A stretch of 64,000 bases of DNA from Oceanicola sp. D3. Lineage in GTDB: Bacteria > Pseudomonadota > Alphaproteobacteria > Rhodobacterales > Rhodobacteraceae. The stretch covers positions 1,798,001-1,862,000 of the forward strand of contig NZ_CP040932.1 in assembly GCF_006351965.1 (NCBI RefSeq). Direction: 5' to 3'. The notes beneath the pieces are model-generated. The model did not search any database. It saw nothing but the letters and a program-made list of their open reading frames with translations, and was not told the origin of the DNA. This document shows positions 37,679 through 46,273 of this stretch, piece by piece. The translations under genes and the position numbers were made by a program. The number at the start of each line of letters is the position of its first letter. Position 1 is the first letter of the stretch.

Positions 37679-39277
37679 TCAGACCATCATTTCCTTGGTC
37701 GCGGTGAGCTTCACATCGGGGTAGTCGCGTTCCACCCGGTCGATATCCCATTGCAGGCGGGTGAGATAGACGAGGTCGCCGTCGTTGTCTTCGCCCATGT
37801 GCTGCTTGTTGGCGGCGGCAAACTTCTCCACGGCGTCTTTCGGGCCGTTGACCCAGCGGGCCGAGGTGAATTGCGAGGGCTCGAAGCGGACCGGGAGGCC
37901 GTATTCCATCTCGATGCGGCTTGCCAGAACCTCGAATTGCAGCTGCCCGACGACGCCGACGATAAAGCCCGAGCCGAAGGTGGGCTTGAACACTTTGGCG
38001 GCGCCTTCTTCGGCGAATTGCATCAGCGCCTTGTCGAGGTGTTTGGCCTTCATCGGGTCGCCCGCGCGGCAGTTTTGCAGCAGTTCGGGCGCGAAGGAGG
38101 GGATGCCGGTGACCTTGAGGGCCTCGCCTTCGGTGAGCGTGTCGCCGATGCGCAACTGGCCGTGGTTGGGAATGCCGATGATGTCACCCGCCCAAGCCTC
38201 TTCGGCCAGTTCACGGTCGGAGGCGAGGAAGAGCACGGGGCTGCTCACGGCCATTGGCTTTTTGGTGCGCACATGGGTCAGCTTCATGCCGCGCTGGAAG
38301 TGGCCGGAGGCGAGGCGGAGGAAGGCCACGCGGTCCCGGTGCTTTGGGTCCATGTTCGCCTGAACCTTGAAGACAAAGCCGGAAACCTTTGTTTCTTCTG
38401 GTGAAATCTGGCGCGGCTCGGCGCTTTGGGGCTGCGGCTCGGGGCCGTATTCGGCGATGCCGTCCATCAGCTCTTTCACGCCGAAGCTGTTGATCGCGGA
38501 GCCGAACCAGATGGGGGTGAGCGTGCCCTCGGCCAGCGCCTGTGGGTCGAGCTTGGGCAGGAGTTCGGAGGCCATTTCGACCTCTTCGAGCAGCTTTTCC
38601 AGCAGGTCGGCGGGGATGTGTTCGGCCAGCTTGGGGTCGTCCAGCCCTTCGATCTTGATGCTCTCGGCCACCTTGTTGCGGTCGGCCCTGTCCATCAGTT
38701 CCAGCCGGTTGTGGATCATGTCGTAGCAGCCGAGGAAATCGCGGCCAACGCCGATGGGCCAGCTTGCGGGCGTCACGTCGATCGCCAGCATTTCCTGGAT
38801 TTCGTCGATGATCTCGAAGGTGTCGCGGCTCTCGCGGTCCATCTTGTTACAGAAGGTCAGGATCGGCAGGTCGCGCAGGCGGCAGACCTCGAAGAGCTTT
38901 TGCGTCTGGCTCTCCACGCCCTTGGCACCGTCGATCACCATCACAGCAGCGTCCACCGCCGTCAGGGTGCGGTAGGTGTCTTCGGAGAAGTCGCTGTGGC
39001 CGGGTGTGTCGACGAGGTTGAAGCGGTAGTTGCCGAAGTCGAAAGACATCGCCGAAGCCGAAACGGAAATGCCCCGGTCTTTCTCCATCTGCATGAAGTC
39101 CGAGCGGGTGCGCCGCGCTTCGCCCTTGGCGCGCACTTGTCCGGCCATTTGGATTGCGCCGCCATAGAGCAGGAACTTCTCGGTGAGAGTCGTCTTGCCG
39201 GCGTCGGGGTGCGAAATGATCGCAAAGGTCCGGCGGCGGGCGATTTCTGGGGGCAGGGCGGGGCGATTGGTGGACAT
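37679..39277 (-). CDS. prfC: Peptide chain release factor 3
   Basis: 532-residue translational GTPase that recycles RF1/RF2 after termination. The ATG at 39277 gives MSTNRPALPPEIARRRTFAI. The G domain shows SHPDAGKTTLTEK (G1), DTPGHSDFSEDTYR (G3) and TFCNKMDRE (G4). GSAINSFGVKELMDGI and FKVQANMDPKHRDRVAFLR are RF3-specific. An open frame further upstream to 39394 overlaps the divergent gene and is rejected. The 203 bases downstream, before the hypothetical gene, hold no gene; they contain short AT-rich patches and small dyads. Confidence 0.96.
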   Translation of the reverse strand: MSTNRPALPPEIARRRTFAIISHPDAGKTTLTEKFLLYGGAIQMAGQVRAKGEARRTRSDFMQMEKDRGISVSASAMSFDFGNYRFNLVDTPGHSDFSEDTYRTLTAVDAAVMVIDGAKGVESQTQKLFEVCRLRDLPILTFCNKMDRESRDTFEIIDEIQEMLAIDVTPASWPIGVGRDFLGCYDMIHNRLELMDRADRNKVAESIKIEGLDDPKLAEHIPADLLEKLLEEVEMASELLPKLDPQALAEGTLTPIWFGSAINSFGVKELMDGIAEYGPEPQPQSAEPRQISPEETKVSGFVFKVQANMDPKHRDRVAFLRLASGHFQRGMKLTHVRTKKPMAVSSPVLFLASDRELAEEAWAGDIIGIPNHGQLRIGDTLTEGEALKVTGIPSFAPELLQNCRAGDPMKAKHLDKALMQFAEEGAAKVFKPTFGSGFIVGVVGQLQFEVLASRIEMEYGLPVRFEPSQFTSARWVNGPKDAVEKFAAANKQHMGEDNDGDLVYLTRLQWDIDRVERDYPDVKLTATKEMMV

Positions 39278-39347
39278 GGCCGCGCGTATATCAGAGCCGG
39301 GGGGAACGGCAAGATGGGCTGGGCGTTGGGCCATGAAGGAGACAGAC

Positions 39348-39614
39348 ATGGCACAAAGAGAAGAGCCCGGCCCGAGCGTGAAGGACGACGACACCTATGA
39401 GGCCCTGCGCGACAAGGGGTACAGCAAGGAGAAGTCGGCGCGGATCGCAAATGCGCAAGCCAATGACGCCATGGAGCCCAGCAAGAAGGGCGGGAAGGCA
39501 CCGCCCTATGAGGAGTGGACGGCGCAGGAGCTGTATGACCGCGCCAAGGAGCTGGATATTTCCGGACGCAGCGAGATGACCAAGGATGAGTTGATCGAGG
39601 CGCTGCGGGGGTAG
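39348..39614 (+). CDS. Small Rho-N-like protein (DUF7218-like)
   Basis: 88 residues from the ATG at 39348, with AAGGAG seven bases upstream. The N-terminal half has DTYEALRDKGYSKEKSARIA, a ChaB/plasma-membrane-stress-like helical motif also described as DUF7218. The C-terminal half (WTAQELYDRAKELDISGRSE) is a SAP/Rho-N-like helix-extended-loop-helix that can bind nucleic acid. It is very hydrophilic and probably a cytosolic stress or DNA-associated protein; no function is established. Confidence 0.75.
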   Translation: MAQREEPGPSVKDDDTYEALRDKGYSKEKSARIANAQANDAMEPSKKGGKAPPYEEWTAQELYDRAKELDISGRSEMTKDELIEALRG

Positions 39615-39662
39615 TGACCACGCGGGGCCGCAGATGCTCAAGAAGCCCGTTCGTGGCTCCTC

Positions 39663-40208
39663 CTAGCCGTCCGGTTCGAAGCTGTAGAGGACCGCGACGG
39701 GGAGGTGGGCGTGCCAGACGCCCTGGTTGTCTGTCCAGTTTCGGGCGGCATGCCAGATGCGCTTCCAAGGATCGCAGATCATCGCCGTATGTGGCCAGCG
39801 GTTGGGATGATTGGGCATTTTCATCGGGATATCACCGATGGCTACCAGCGCGTGCGTGGCAAACTGGCTATCCATGGCAATCCAATGCACAGGACCGATC
39901 TTCTTGGGCGCGTTCTTGCGCAGATAAACCATGGCGAGGCAGGACTGCTCGTCGCAGTTGCCCATGCCGCCTTCCAGCGCTTTCTTGGCAACTATGTTCA
40001 CGCGGGCTTCGATCTGGGCGAAGCTGGTGTAATTGTCGGGTGTGCCACGGCGCTGAAGGTAGAGGGACGGGCCGAGCAGCTTTTCACTGACGCCACGGTT
40101 GGTGGACTGAATGTGCAGGCTGTTGACGTATTGCACGCCCTTACGGGCCCATTCGTAGCGCAGCGCGGCCAATTCTTTGTCTTCGTCGGAAAGGTCTTTG
40201 AAATTCAT
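39663..40208 (-). CDS. Putative papain/transglutaminase-like cysteine hydrolase
   Basis: 181 residues from the ATG at 40208 (MNFKDLSDEDKEL); the longer upstream frame is rejected. Three spaced motifs suggest a Cys-His-Asp triad: GGMGNCDEQSCLA (Cys near residue 94), FATHALVAIGD (His near 131) and AMICDPWKRIWHA (Asp near 157). The pattern GNCxExxxLA...HAxVxIG...xxCDPW occurs in papain-fold toxin and effector domains and in transglutaminase-like peptidases. There is no signal peptide or membrane segment. No toxin-delivery gene or obvious immunity gene adjoins it, so a role as an effector is only a hypothesis. It is convergent with the 88-residue protein gene. Confidence 0.6.
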   Translation of the reverse strand: MNFKDLSDEDKELAALRYEWARKGVQYVNSLHIQSTNRGVSEKLLGPSLYLQRRGTPDNYTSFAQIEARVNIVAKKALEGGMGNCDEQSCLAMVYLRKNAPKKIGPVHWIAMDSQFATHALVAIGDIPMKMPNHPNRWPHTAMICDPWKRIWHAARNWTDNQGVWHAHLPVAVLYSFEPDG

Positions 40209-40408
40209 GAAGTCGTCTCTCAATGATACGGCGCAAGTGGCGCGGGTGCTACCTGAGGGCAGGCCGTGAAATGAAGGTGGGCCCCAATTGCCCAGCGGAA
40301 CCACCAATCCGCAGCCACCCGCCGCGTTCCGCCCTTAATCAATGACGCAAGGGCAGCAGATTGGCAGGCTAAGTGTCAATTGTTTGCAGGGCGGGTTTTC
40401 GGATGGAA

Positions 40409-40443
40409 AAGCGGGCTGTGGTCCCGTAATGCCAAGCCCGCTT
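40409..40443 (-). terminator. Rho-independent terminator of the TetR gene
   Basis: On the minus strand AAGCGGGCT pairs with AGCCCGCTT (9 bp, 17-base loop) and is followed by TTCC, giving a four-T run across the stem end. It lies 45 bases after the tetR stop. The remaining part of the 279-base gap up to the next gene holds nothing I can identify. Confidence 0.6.
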
Positions 40444-40487
40444 CTACGGGCAGTGTTGCCGTTGCGGAAACTTTTTCGGTTGGGAAA

Positions 40488-41120
40488 TCAGCTTTTCGGC
40501 GCGTTGGACCAGATTTTTGGCCCCGTTTTGGCGGGGCGGGCACGGTGCGACTCGATCAGCTGGTCGATGGCGCGGCGCGTGACGTGCCGGTGCTCGGGCG
40601 ATAAGCCCAGCGAGGCGACCATCTTCCAGTGGCCATACATCAGGCAGACGAAGAGGTAGGACAGCTCCTGCGCGCTCTGGGTGCTCAGCTCTGGGTATTC
40701 CAGCTCCAGCTCGTGTGACAGCACCTGGCCGAGCAGGGAATATTGGCTGCGCAGGTTGGTGCGGATGCGAGGGTGGCCCGCCGAGAGCGACATCAGCGCA
40801 TCGTACACCTGATCGTCGCGGGGTTTGAGATTGCCCTCGATCATGTCGAAGTAGAAATCGAAGAAGCAGCGCAGGCGGGCCGCGCCTTCGCGCTTCATCA
40901 CCTCGGAGATCAGCGCTTCGCGGTAGAGCCCGGCCAGATGGTCGCAAAGGTCGATCATCAGGTCTTCGGGGTCGGGGTAGTGGTAGCGGATCAGCTGACG
41001 TGAGAGGGCCCCTCGGCTGGCGATGGCATCATAGGAGAGCATCGGCAGGCCCTCGGCCGTGAGCGCGTCGAAGGCTGCCAAAAGGATCTCGCCCTTTCGG
41101 TTGGTCGGTTCCGCTTTCAT
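40488..41120 (-). CDS. TetR/AcrR family transcriptional regulator
   Basis: 210 residues from the ATG at 41120, preceded by GGGAGGAGCA. The helix-turn-helix is at about 10-55 (ILLAAFDALTAEGLPMLSYD, then SRGALSRQLIRYHYPDPEDL, where the recognition helix carries an Arg-Gln pair). The C-terminal ligand domain is helical with no family-specific motif that I can name. The target is unknown. Neighbours are a Hint-domain gene upstream on the same strand (76 bases) and the cysteine-hydrolase-like gene downstream. Confidence 0.87.
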   Translation of the reverse strand: MKAEPTNRKGEILLAAFDALTAEGLPMLSYDAIASRGALSRQLIRYHYPDPEDLMIDLCDHLAGLYREALISEVMKREGAARLRCFFDFYFDMIEGNLKPRDDQVYDALMSLSAGHPRIRTNLRSQYSLLGQVLSHELELEYPELSTQSAQELSYLFVCLMYGHWKMVASLGLSPEHRHVTRRAIDQLIESHRARPAKTGPKIWSNAPKS

Positions 41121-41196
41121 TGCTCCTCCCTTCCCCAAGGTGTCGCGAGAAAAAGGATAGCAACGGCGGGCGCCGGGAAAAAAGCTGTATAAATGG

Positions 41197-42246
41197 CTAA
41201 CGCCCCGCACTGCCCTTGAAGATCTTGCGGCGCTTCTCGGGGTCTATCAGGTCGCCCGAAAGCTCGGTGCCGAAGGCGGGGGTATGAGCAAGGTCGCCCA
41301 GCTCTGCGGCGATGCCGGCGGCGATCTCGCCGGGCAGGCTTTGGCGGGTGTCTGGCGAAAGCTCCAGCGATTCCACGGGGATACACTCGGCGTAAATGAC
41401 CTCGTGGTGATCGAACACCAGCGTGTAGTAGTCAACAAACCCGCCCTTGCGGATAAAGACCGCATCGTCATCCACCAGCAGCGCGGCCTTCACCAGCATC
41501 TCGGCAGTTTCTGTCACCCGGTCGGCCCCGCGTTGGTAGACGAAGAGGCGTTGGTGCTGGCTCAGGATAAGATCGGCGGCGTTGCCGAGGGTGTCTTTTG
41601 CGATGACGACGGGCGCGTAGGCCCCGACGGCCCGCACTGTTTGGTGGCCGATCCAGCGCACGGGCTGCGCGCCGTGGTCGCGGGTCAGCACACGCTCGCC
41701 GGGCGCCAGCTCTTCCACCGGCTTTTGCGCACCGGAGGCGAGGGTGATTGCGGTGCCTCGGGCGAAGGCGAAGGAGGTGAGATCGGAAAGCTGCACCTCG
41801 CCCGGGTCTTCGGAGACACCGATGAGGGTGTAATCCACCCGTGGCTCCATAGGCTGAAGCGGCAGGATATGGCGCGAGAGGCCCTCTTTGGCGGGCAGTT
41901 CAACCACCAGCAGATCCATCCCGCCGCCGTCGCCGCCCATGAAGGTGAGCCGCCCGGCGAGGGTGACGGCATCACCCGCGTTGCCCAGTTCGGAGCCGCT
42001 GGCCACCCGGTGCTGGCCGCCTTCGGTGATCAGCGCCAGTTTGGCCACGCTTGCCTCTTCGTCCAGCGCGTAGACATCGCCTTCGCAGAGTTCATCCAGC
42101 TCGCCCAGCTCATCGCCGAGGTTGGCACCGGAGGTGACTCGCAGATCGCCGCCGTTAAACAGGTGGCAATCATAGCTCGCACGGCGGGCGGCCCGCTCAC
42201 GCGGGGGGGCAGGCTTGGAAGAAGGGTCGTTTAGCGGCGTGGTCAT
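41197..42246 (-). CDS. Hint-domain (Hedgehog/intein-like) protein
   Basis: 349 residues from the ATG at 42246 (MTTPLNDPSSKPAPPRERAA); the upstream extension is rejected. An N-terminal region of about 190 residues (DLRVTSGANLGDELGELDEL, VDYTLIGVSEDPGEVQLSDL) precedes a Hint_2-type domain (about 195-330): FARGTAITLASG, GERVLTRDHGAQPVRWIGHQ, DLILSQHQRLFV, and VDYYTLVFDHHEVIYAECIP. This family is common in Rhodobacteraceae, often in large secreted or surface proteins. The position before Phe-Ala-Arg-Gly-Thr, normally the splicing or cleavage Cys, is Ala here, so self-cleavage is unlikely. There is no classical signal peptide. The 256 bases upstream, before the SDR gene, hold no gene. Confidence 0.82.
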   Translation of the reverse strand: MTTPLNDPSSKPAPPRERAARRASYDCHLFNGGDLRVTSGANLGDELGELDELCEGDVYALDEEASVAKLALITEGGQHRVASGSELGNAGDAVTLAGRLTFMGGDGGGMDLLVVELPAKEGLSRHILPLQPMEPRVDYTLIGVSEDPGEVQLSDLTSFAFARGTAITLASGAQKPVEELAPGERVLTRDHGAQPVRWIGHQTVRAVGAYAPVVIAKDTLGNAADLILSQHQRLFVYQRGADRVTETAEMLVKAALLVDDDAVFIRKGGFVDYYTLVFDHHEVIYAECIPVESLELSPDTRQSLPGEIAAGIAAELGDLAHTPAFGTELSGDLIDPEKRRKIFKGSAGR

Positions 42247-42502
42247 CTGGTCTCGGAATACCTTCAAAGAAAGACGGAGCCATGCCCCGCTACACATAAT
42301 GCCACCACCTGCGCAAAGAGATAGTGCCGGGGTGACCTTGTGGTCAACCAAATGGCGGGCTTCACCGCAGGATGTGGCAATTGTGCAGGGTCGCAATTAA
42401 CAAGGACGTAACGCCGGGGCCGGAAGGCCGCCCGGGCGCGGTGCTGGCGAATCGCCGGGCGGCGCGCGAGGGTGCGGCGCAATGACAGCAGGGAGACATG
42501 CG

Positions 42503-43285
42503 ATGGATCTGGGAATTTCAGGCAAACGGGCCTTGGTGGCCGCCTCGTCGAAGGGCCTCGGGCTTGGATGCGCACGGGCGCTGGCCGAAGCGGGCTGTAG
42601 CCTGGTGATGAATGCGCGCGGCGCAGAGGCGCTGGAGGCCAGTGCAGAGGCGATCCGCAAGGATTTTGGCGTGGAGGTCGAAACCGTGGCCTGCGACGTG
42701 ACCACCCAAGAGGGCCGGGCCAAGCTGCTGGGCGCAGCGGGCACGGTGGAAATTTTGGTCACCAATGCCGGTGGCCCGCCGCCCGGCATGTGGCAGGACT
42801 GGGACAGGGATGATTTTATCGCCGCGCTGGATGCCAACATGCTCACCCCCATCGCGCTGATGCAGGCGGCCCTCCCGGGCATGATGGAGCGCAAGTGGGG
42901 CAAGGTGGTGAACATCACCAGCCAATCGGTGAAGAGCCCGATTGCGGTGCTGGGACTCTCCAACTCTGCCCGCGCCGGGCTGACGGGCTTTGTGGCCGGC
43001 ACCGCGCGACAGGTGGCGGAATATGGCATTAACATCAACAACCTACTCCCCGGAATTCATGCAACAGACCGGGCGGAATCGCTCGACAAGGGTGTGTGCG
43101 AGAAGGAGGGGATCACCATGGAAGAGGCCCGCGCGCGGCGGTCTTCGACCATACCTGCGGGCCGCTATGGCACGCCGGAAGAGTTTGGCCAGACCTGTGC
43201 CTTCCTGTGCTCGAAATATGCAGGCTACATGGTGGGGCAGAACATTCTGCTGGATGGCGGCTCGCTGAACTACACGCTGGCCTGA
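42503..43285 (+). CDS. SDR-family oxidoreductase lacking the usual Tyr-Lys pair
   Basis: 260 residues from the ATG at 42503, with GGGAG seven bases upstream. The Rossmann fold shows ALVAASSKGLGLGCARALAE (the glycine motif of classical SDRs) and VTNAGGPPPG. At the active site the serine is kept (NITSQSVKSP) but the Y-x3-K motif reads SNSAR, so Tyr is Ser and Lys is Arg. C-terminal RYGTPEEFGQTCAFLCS and GQNILLDGGSLNYTL are typical of FabG-like proteins. A known SDR subgroup shares this LSN-x-x-R variant. It may bind NAD(P)H with altered or no classical catalysis. The substrate is unknown. Confidence 0.85.
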   Translation: MDLGISGKRALVAASSKGLGLGCARALAEAGCSLVMNARGAEALEASAEAIRKDFGVEVETVACDVTTQEGRAKLLGAAGTVEILVTNAGGPPPGMWQDWDRDDFIAALDANMLTPIALMQAALPGMMERKWGKVVNITSQSVKSPIAVLGLSNSARAGLTGFVAGTARQVAEYGININNLLPGIHATDRAESLDKGVCEKEGITMEEARARRSSTIPAGRYGTPEEFGQTCAFLCSKYAGYMVGQNILLDGGSLNYTLA

Positions 43286-43369
43286 CGTGCCTGACTTGCC
43301 CGGCCTGAGACGGGCTGCTACCACCGCCCGCAACCCGATGCTTTTGCTCGGGTAACGGAAGGCGGGGAC

Positions 43370-44449
43370 TTGGGCGAGAGCGACCGGATTGAGGTGCAGA
43401 ACCTGACGCGCCGCCTTGGCGGGCGGGCGGTGGTGCGTGATCTGTCGCTGCAACTGGCGCCGGGGCAGGTGACCTGCCTGCTCGGCCCCTCCGGCTGCGG
43501 CAAGTCAACCACCTTGCGGATGATCGCGGGCGTCGACCGGCCCGATGAAGGGCGTGTGCTGGCAGAAGGCACCGTGCTTTCGGACCAGTCGACCTTCGTG
43601 CCGCCGGAAGAGCGCAATATTGGCCTGATGTTTCAGGATTTTGCGCTGTTTCCGCATTTGACGGTGGCCAAGAACGTGGCTTTCGGGCTGAAGCGCGGCG
43701 CGGCGCGCGGGCGGGTGGGCGAGCTGTTAGAGCGGGTCGGGCTGGCCAGCCATGCGGAGGCTTATCCACATGAGCTTTCGGGCGGGGAGCAACAGCGTGT
43801 GGCGCTGGCCCGCGCCTTGGCCCCACGGCCGCGGGTGATGCTGATGGACGAGCCATTCTCGGGGCTCGACATGCGGCTGCGCGATGAGATCCGCGACCAG
43901 ACGCTGAGCGTGTTGAAGGAAGAGGGCACGGCGGTGCTGCTTGTCACCCATGAGCCCGATGAGGCGATGCGGATGGCCGATGAAATCCTGCTGATGCGCG
44001 ATGGGGTGATTGTGCAGCGGGGCGCTCCCTATACGATCTATAACAACCCAGGTGACCGGAAGGCCGCTGCTTTTTTCAGTGATATCAATATTCTGAGGGG
44101 CAAAGTTGAAGGCGCGTTGACGGAAACACCCTTTGGCTCTTTCCTCGCGCCGGGTGTGCCGGATGGGCAGGAGGTGGAGATTGTCTTTCGCCCGCAGCAC
44201 CTGACCATCGACTTTGACCGCGGCGGGCGCGGGCCGAACCCGACGGAGAGCCACGGGATGCCTGCACGGGGCGTGGTGGAGCGGGCGCGCTTTATGGGGC
44301 GCGAGAGCCTTGTGGAGTTGAAGATGGACCATGATGGGCAGGTGCTTCGGGCGACGATTCCCTCGGTTTTCCTGCCCAAGCCGGGCACTGTGCTGTGGCT
44401 CACCATTCGGCGCGACAGGTGCTTTCTGTTTCCTCTGCGCACCGATTGA
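43370..44449 (+). CDS. ABC transporter ATP-binding protein (FbpC/PotA-like), orphan
   Basis: 359 residues from the TTG at 43370, preceded by GGAAGG. The ATPase domain (about 5-235) has Walker A GPSGCGKST, Q-loop FQDFALFPHL, signature LSGGEQQRVALARAL, Walker B VMLMDEPFSGLD and H-loop VTHEPDEAM. The C-terminal about 120 residues form a TOBE-like regulatory domain (GQEVEIVFRPQHLTI). Similarity is to import ATPases for ferric iron, polyamines or sulfate. No permease or binding-protein gene is adjacent, so its partner must be encoded elsewhere. Confidence 0.88.
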   Translation: MGESDRIEVQNLTRRLGGRAVVRDLSLQLAPGQVTCLLGPSGCGKSTTLRMIAGVDRPDEGRVLAEGTVLSDQSTFVPPEERNIGLMFQDFALFPHLTVAKNVAFGLKRGAARGRVGELLERVGLASHAEAYPHELSGGEQQRVALARALAPRPRVMLMDEPFSGLDMRLRDEIRDQTLSVLKEEGTAVLLVTHEPDEAMRMADEILLMRDGVIVQRGAPYTIYNNPGDRKAAAFFSDINILRGKVEGALTETPFGSFLAPGVPDGQEVEIVFRPQHLTIDFDRGGRGPNPTESHGMPARGVVERARFMGRESLVELKMDHDGQVLRATIPSVFLPKPGTVLWLTIRRDRCFLFPLRTD

Positions 44450-44506
44450 GGGCACCGCTGCGGCCAAGTGACCGCGAGAATTGCCCAATCGTGATGTAAA
44501 GGCCCC

Positions 44507-44535
44507 TTTCGCCCGGGCCGGAAACTCCATAAATA
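44507..44535 (+). promoter_or_regulatory. Candidate promoter of the tat operon
   Basis: TTTCGC (44507-44512) and TAAATA (44530-44535) are separated by 17 bases, 67 bases before the tatA start. The -10 box is good, the -35 weak. Confidence 0.4.
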
Positions 44536-44601
44536 GGGGCGACTTCTCGGGGTGTCTCGACCCCCGTGGCAAGGCTTCAGGGATCAAAGGACGGGCAAAT
44601 C

Positions 44602-44826
44602 ATGCAAGCGATGTTCATCACCAATATCCCCCCGGTCGGATGGCTTCTTATTGCCGTCGTGGTGCTGGTGCTCTTCGGGCGCGGCAAGATCTCTTCGCTG
44701 ATGGGCGAAGTGGGCAAGGGGATCACCTCGTTCAAGAAGGGCGTTTCGGAAGGCACGAAAGAGCTGGACGAAGCCGATGCGGCCGCCGCGCGCGACGTGA
44801 CGCCGGAAGAGAAAGACAAGGCCTGA
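44602..44826 (+). CDS. tatA: Twin-arginine translocase subunit TatA
   Basis: 74 residues. A single N-terminal membrane helix ([17 protein letters not shown]) is followed by the FGRGKI hinge, the amphipathic helix [16 protein letters not shown] and an acidic tail, the TatA layout. TatA oligomers form the pore for folded, RR-signal proteins. Start at the ATG at 44602 (MQAMFITN); the ATG three codons later is possible. First gene of tatABC. Confidence 0.95.
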   Translation: MQAMFITNIPPVGWLLIAVVVLVLFGRGKISSLMGEVGKGITSFKKGVSEGTKELDEADAAAARDVTPEEKDKA

Positions 44827-44847
44827 TAGGGCTTTAGGGGTCGCAAA

Positions 44848-45408
44848 ATGGGCTGGAGCGAGCTTCTGCTGATTGGCGTCGTGGCGCTGATCGTGGTGGG
44901 TCCGAAGGACTTGCCGGTGATGTTCCAGTCGCTTGGCAAAATGACGGCCAAGGTGAAGCGGATGGCGCGGGAATTTTCGCGCGCCATGGAAGATGCCGCT
45001 GACAGCACTGGCATGAAGGACGTGGCCAGCGACCTCAACAAGACGATGAACCCCAAGTCGATGGGGATCGACAAGCTGCGCGACGCCGCCGACCGCTTTG
45101 ACAAGTGGGAGCCCGGCAAGAAAGACGCGGCGAAGAAAGACCTTGGCCCCGAAACCCAAAAGCTCTCGGAAGAGCGGGCGGAGGCCAAGCGCAAGATTCA
45201 CGACGCCAGCGCCAAGGCCGCTGAAGAGCGTAAGGCGCGGGAGGCGGCTGCGGCGGCCTCGGAGGCGGCGGAGCTTTCGGACGAGCCGGACTTTGATGAA
45301 GAGATGGTTAACGGGGCGGACGCCCCTGCGCCTGCTGAGCCGGACACAAAAGCTGCCATGAAATCAGAGACGAAGCCCGGCGCACCGGGCGATGCGGGTG
45401 TGAGCTGA
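44848..45408 (+). CDS. tatB: Twin-arginine translocase subunit TatB
   Basis: 186 residues. [20 protein letters not shown] is the TatB membrane helix with the conserved Glu5 and the GPK hinge, followed by a long amphipathic helix ([20 protein letters not shown]) and an Ala/Glu/Lys-rich coiled-coil tail. With TatC it forms the receptor for twin-arginine signal peptides. A candidate substrate in this window is the lytic transglycosylase at 7.6-8.7 kb. Confidence 0.95.
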   Translation: MGWSELLLIGVVALIVVGPKDLPVMFQSLGKMTAKVKRMAREFSRAMEDAADSTGMKDVASDLNKTMNPKSMGIDKLRDAADRFDKWEPGKKDAAKKDLGPETQKLSEERAEAKRKIHDASAKAAEERKAREAAAAASEAAELSDEPDFDEEMVNGADAPAPAEPDTKAAMKSETKPGAPGDAGVS

Positions 45409-45412
45409 ACGG

Positions 45413-46273
45413 ATGAGTCAGGCAGAAGAGAACCTCGACGATAGCTCCGCGCCGCTCATTGAGCATCTGGCCGAGTTGCGCACCCGGCTGATCCGCTCGG
45501 CGATTGCCTTCATCATTGCCGTTTTCATCTGCTTCTATTTTGCAGGCCAGATTTTCGATTTCCTTAAGCAGCCGGTCTGCCATGCGATGGCGGAGCGGAT
45601 GCAGGCCTGTAACCTGCAGATGATCCGGTTGCAGGACGGGTTCTTTGTGCAGATCCGCATTGCCATGCTGGCCGGTTTCGCGCTGGCCTTTCCGGTGATC
45701 GGCTTCCAGCTCTGGCGGTTTGTGGCCCCTGGGCTCTATCGCAATGAGCGCTCGGCTTTCCTGCCCTTCATGATCGCCTCGCCGGCGATGTTCCTGCTGG
45801 GCGCGGCCTTTTGCTATTACATCGTGATCCCGCTGGCCTACGACTTTTTCCTTGGGTTCCAAGACTTTGGCGGGGCCGCCCCGACGGGTGCGGAGACCGC
45901 TGACGAGGGGCAGGTTGTGGCGGGGTCCGGATCTGTGGTGTTTCAGGGCTCCATCTCGGAATACCTCTCGCTCACCATCACCTTCGTCATGGCCTTTGGT
46001 GTCTGCTTCCAACTGCCCGTTCTGCTGACACTGCTGGGGAAGGCAGGGCTGGTGAGCGCAGCCGGGCTGGCGGCGGTGCGCAAATATGCGGTTGTGGCGA
46101 TCCTCGTGCTGGCGGGCATTGTGACGCCGCCGGATATCTTTACCCAAGTCATTCTGTTTGTTGCGGTTTACGGGCTCTACGAGGTGTCGATCTTCCTCGT
46201 GGCACGGGTGGAGCGCAGGCGGACGGCGCGGCTGCGGGCTGAAGGCATCTTGGATGAGGATGAAGAGTTTTGA
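45413..46273 (+). CDS. tatC: Twin-arginine translocase subunit TatC
   Basis: 286 residues with six hydrophobic helices. [20 protein letters not shown] is the N-terminal signal-peptide contact region, with the conserved Glu and Arg. [25 protein letters not shown] is diagnostic. A periplasmic loop at about 150-180 ([16 protein letters not shown]) is longer than in E. coli. The stop overlaps the next start by four bases. Confidence 0.96.
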   Translation: MSQAEENLDDSSAPLIEHLAELRTRLIRSAIAFIIAVFICFYFAGQIFDFLKQPVCHAMAERMQACNLQMIRLQDGFFVQIRIAMLAGFALAFPVIGFQLWRFVAPGLYRNERSAFLPFMIASPAMFLLGAAFCYYIVIPLAYDFFLGFQDFGGAAPTGAETADEGQVVAGSGSVVFQGSISEYLSLTITFVMAFGVCFQLPVLLTLLGKAGLVSAAGLAAVRKYAVVAILVLAGIVTPPDIFTQVILFVAVYGLYEVSIFLVARVERRRTARLRAEGILDEDEEF

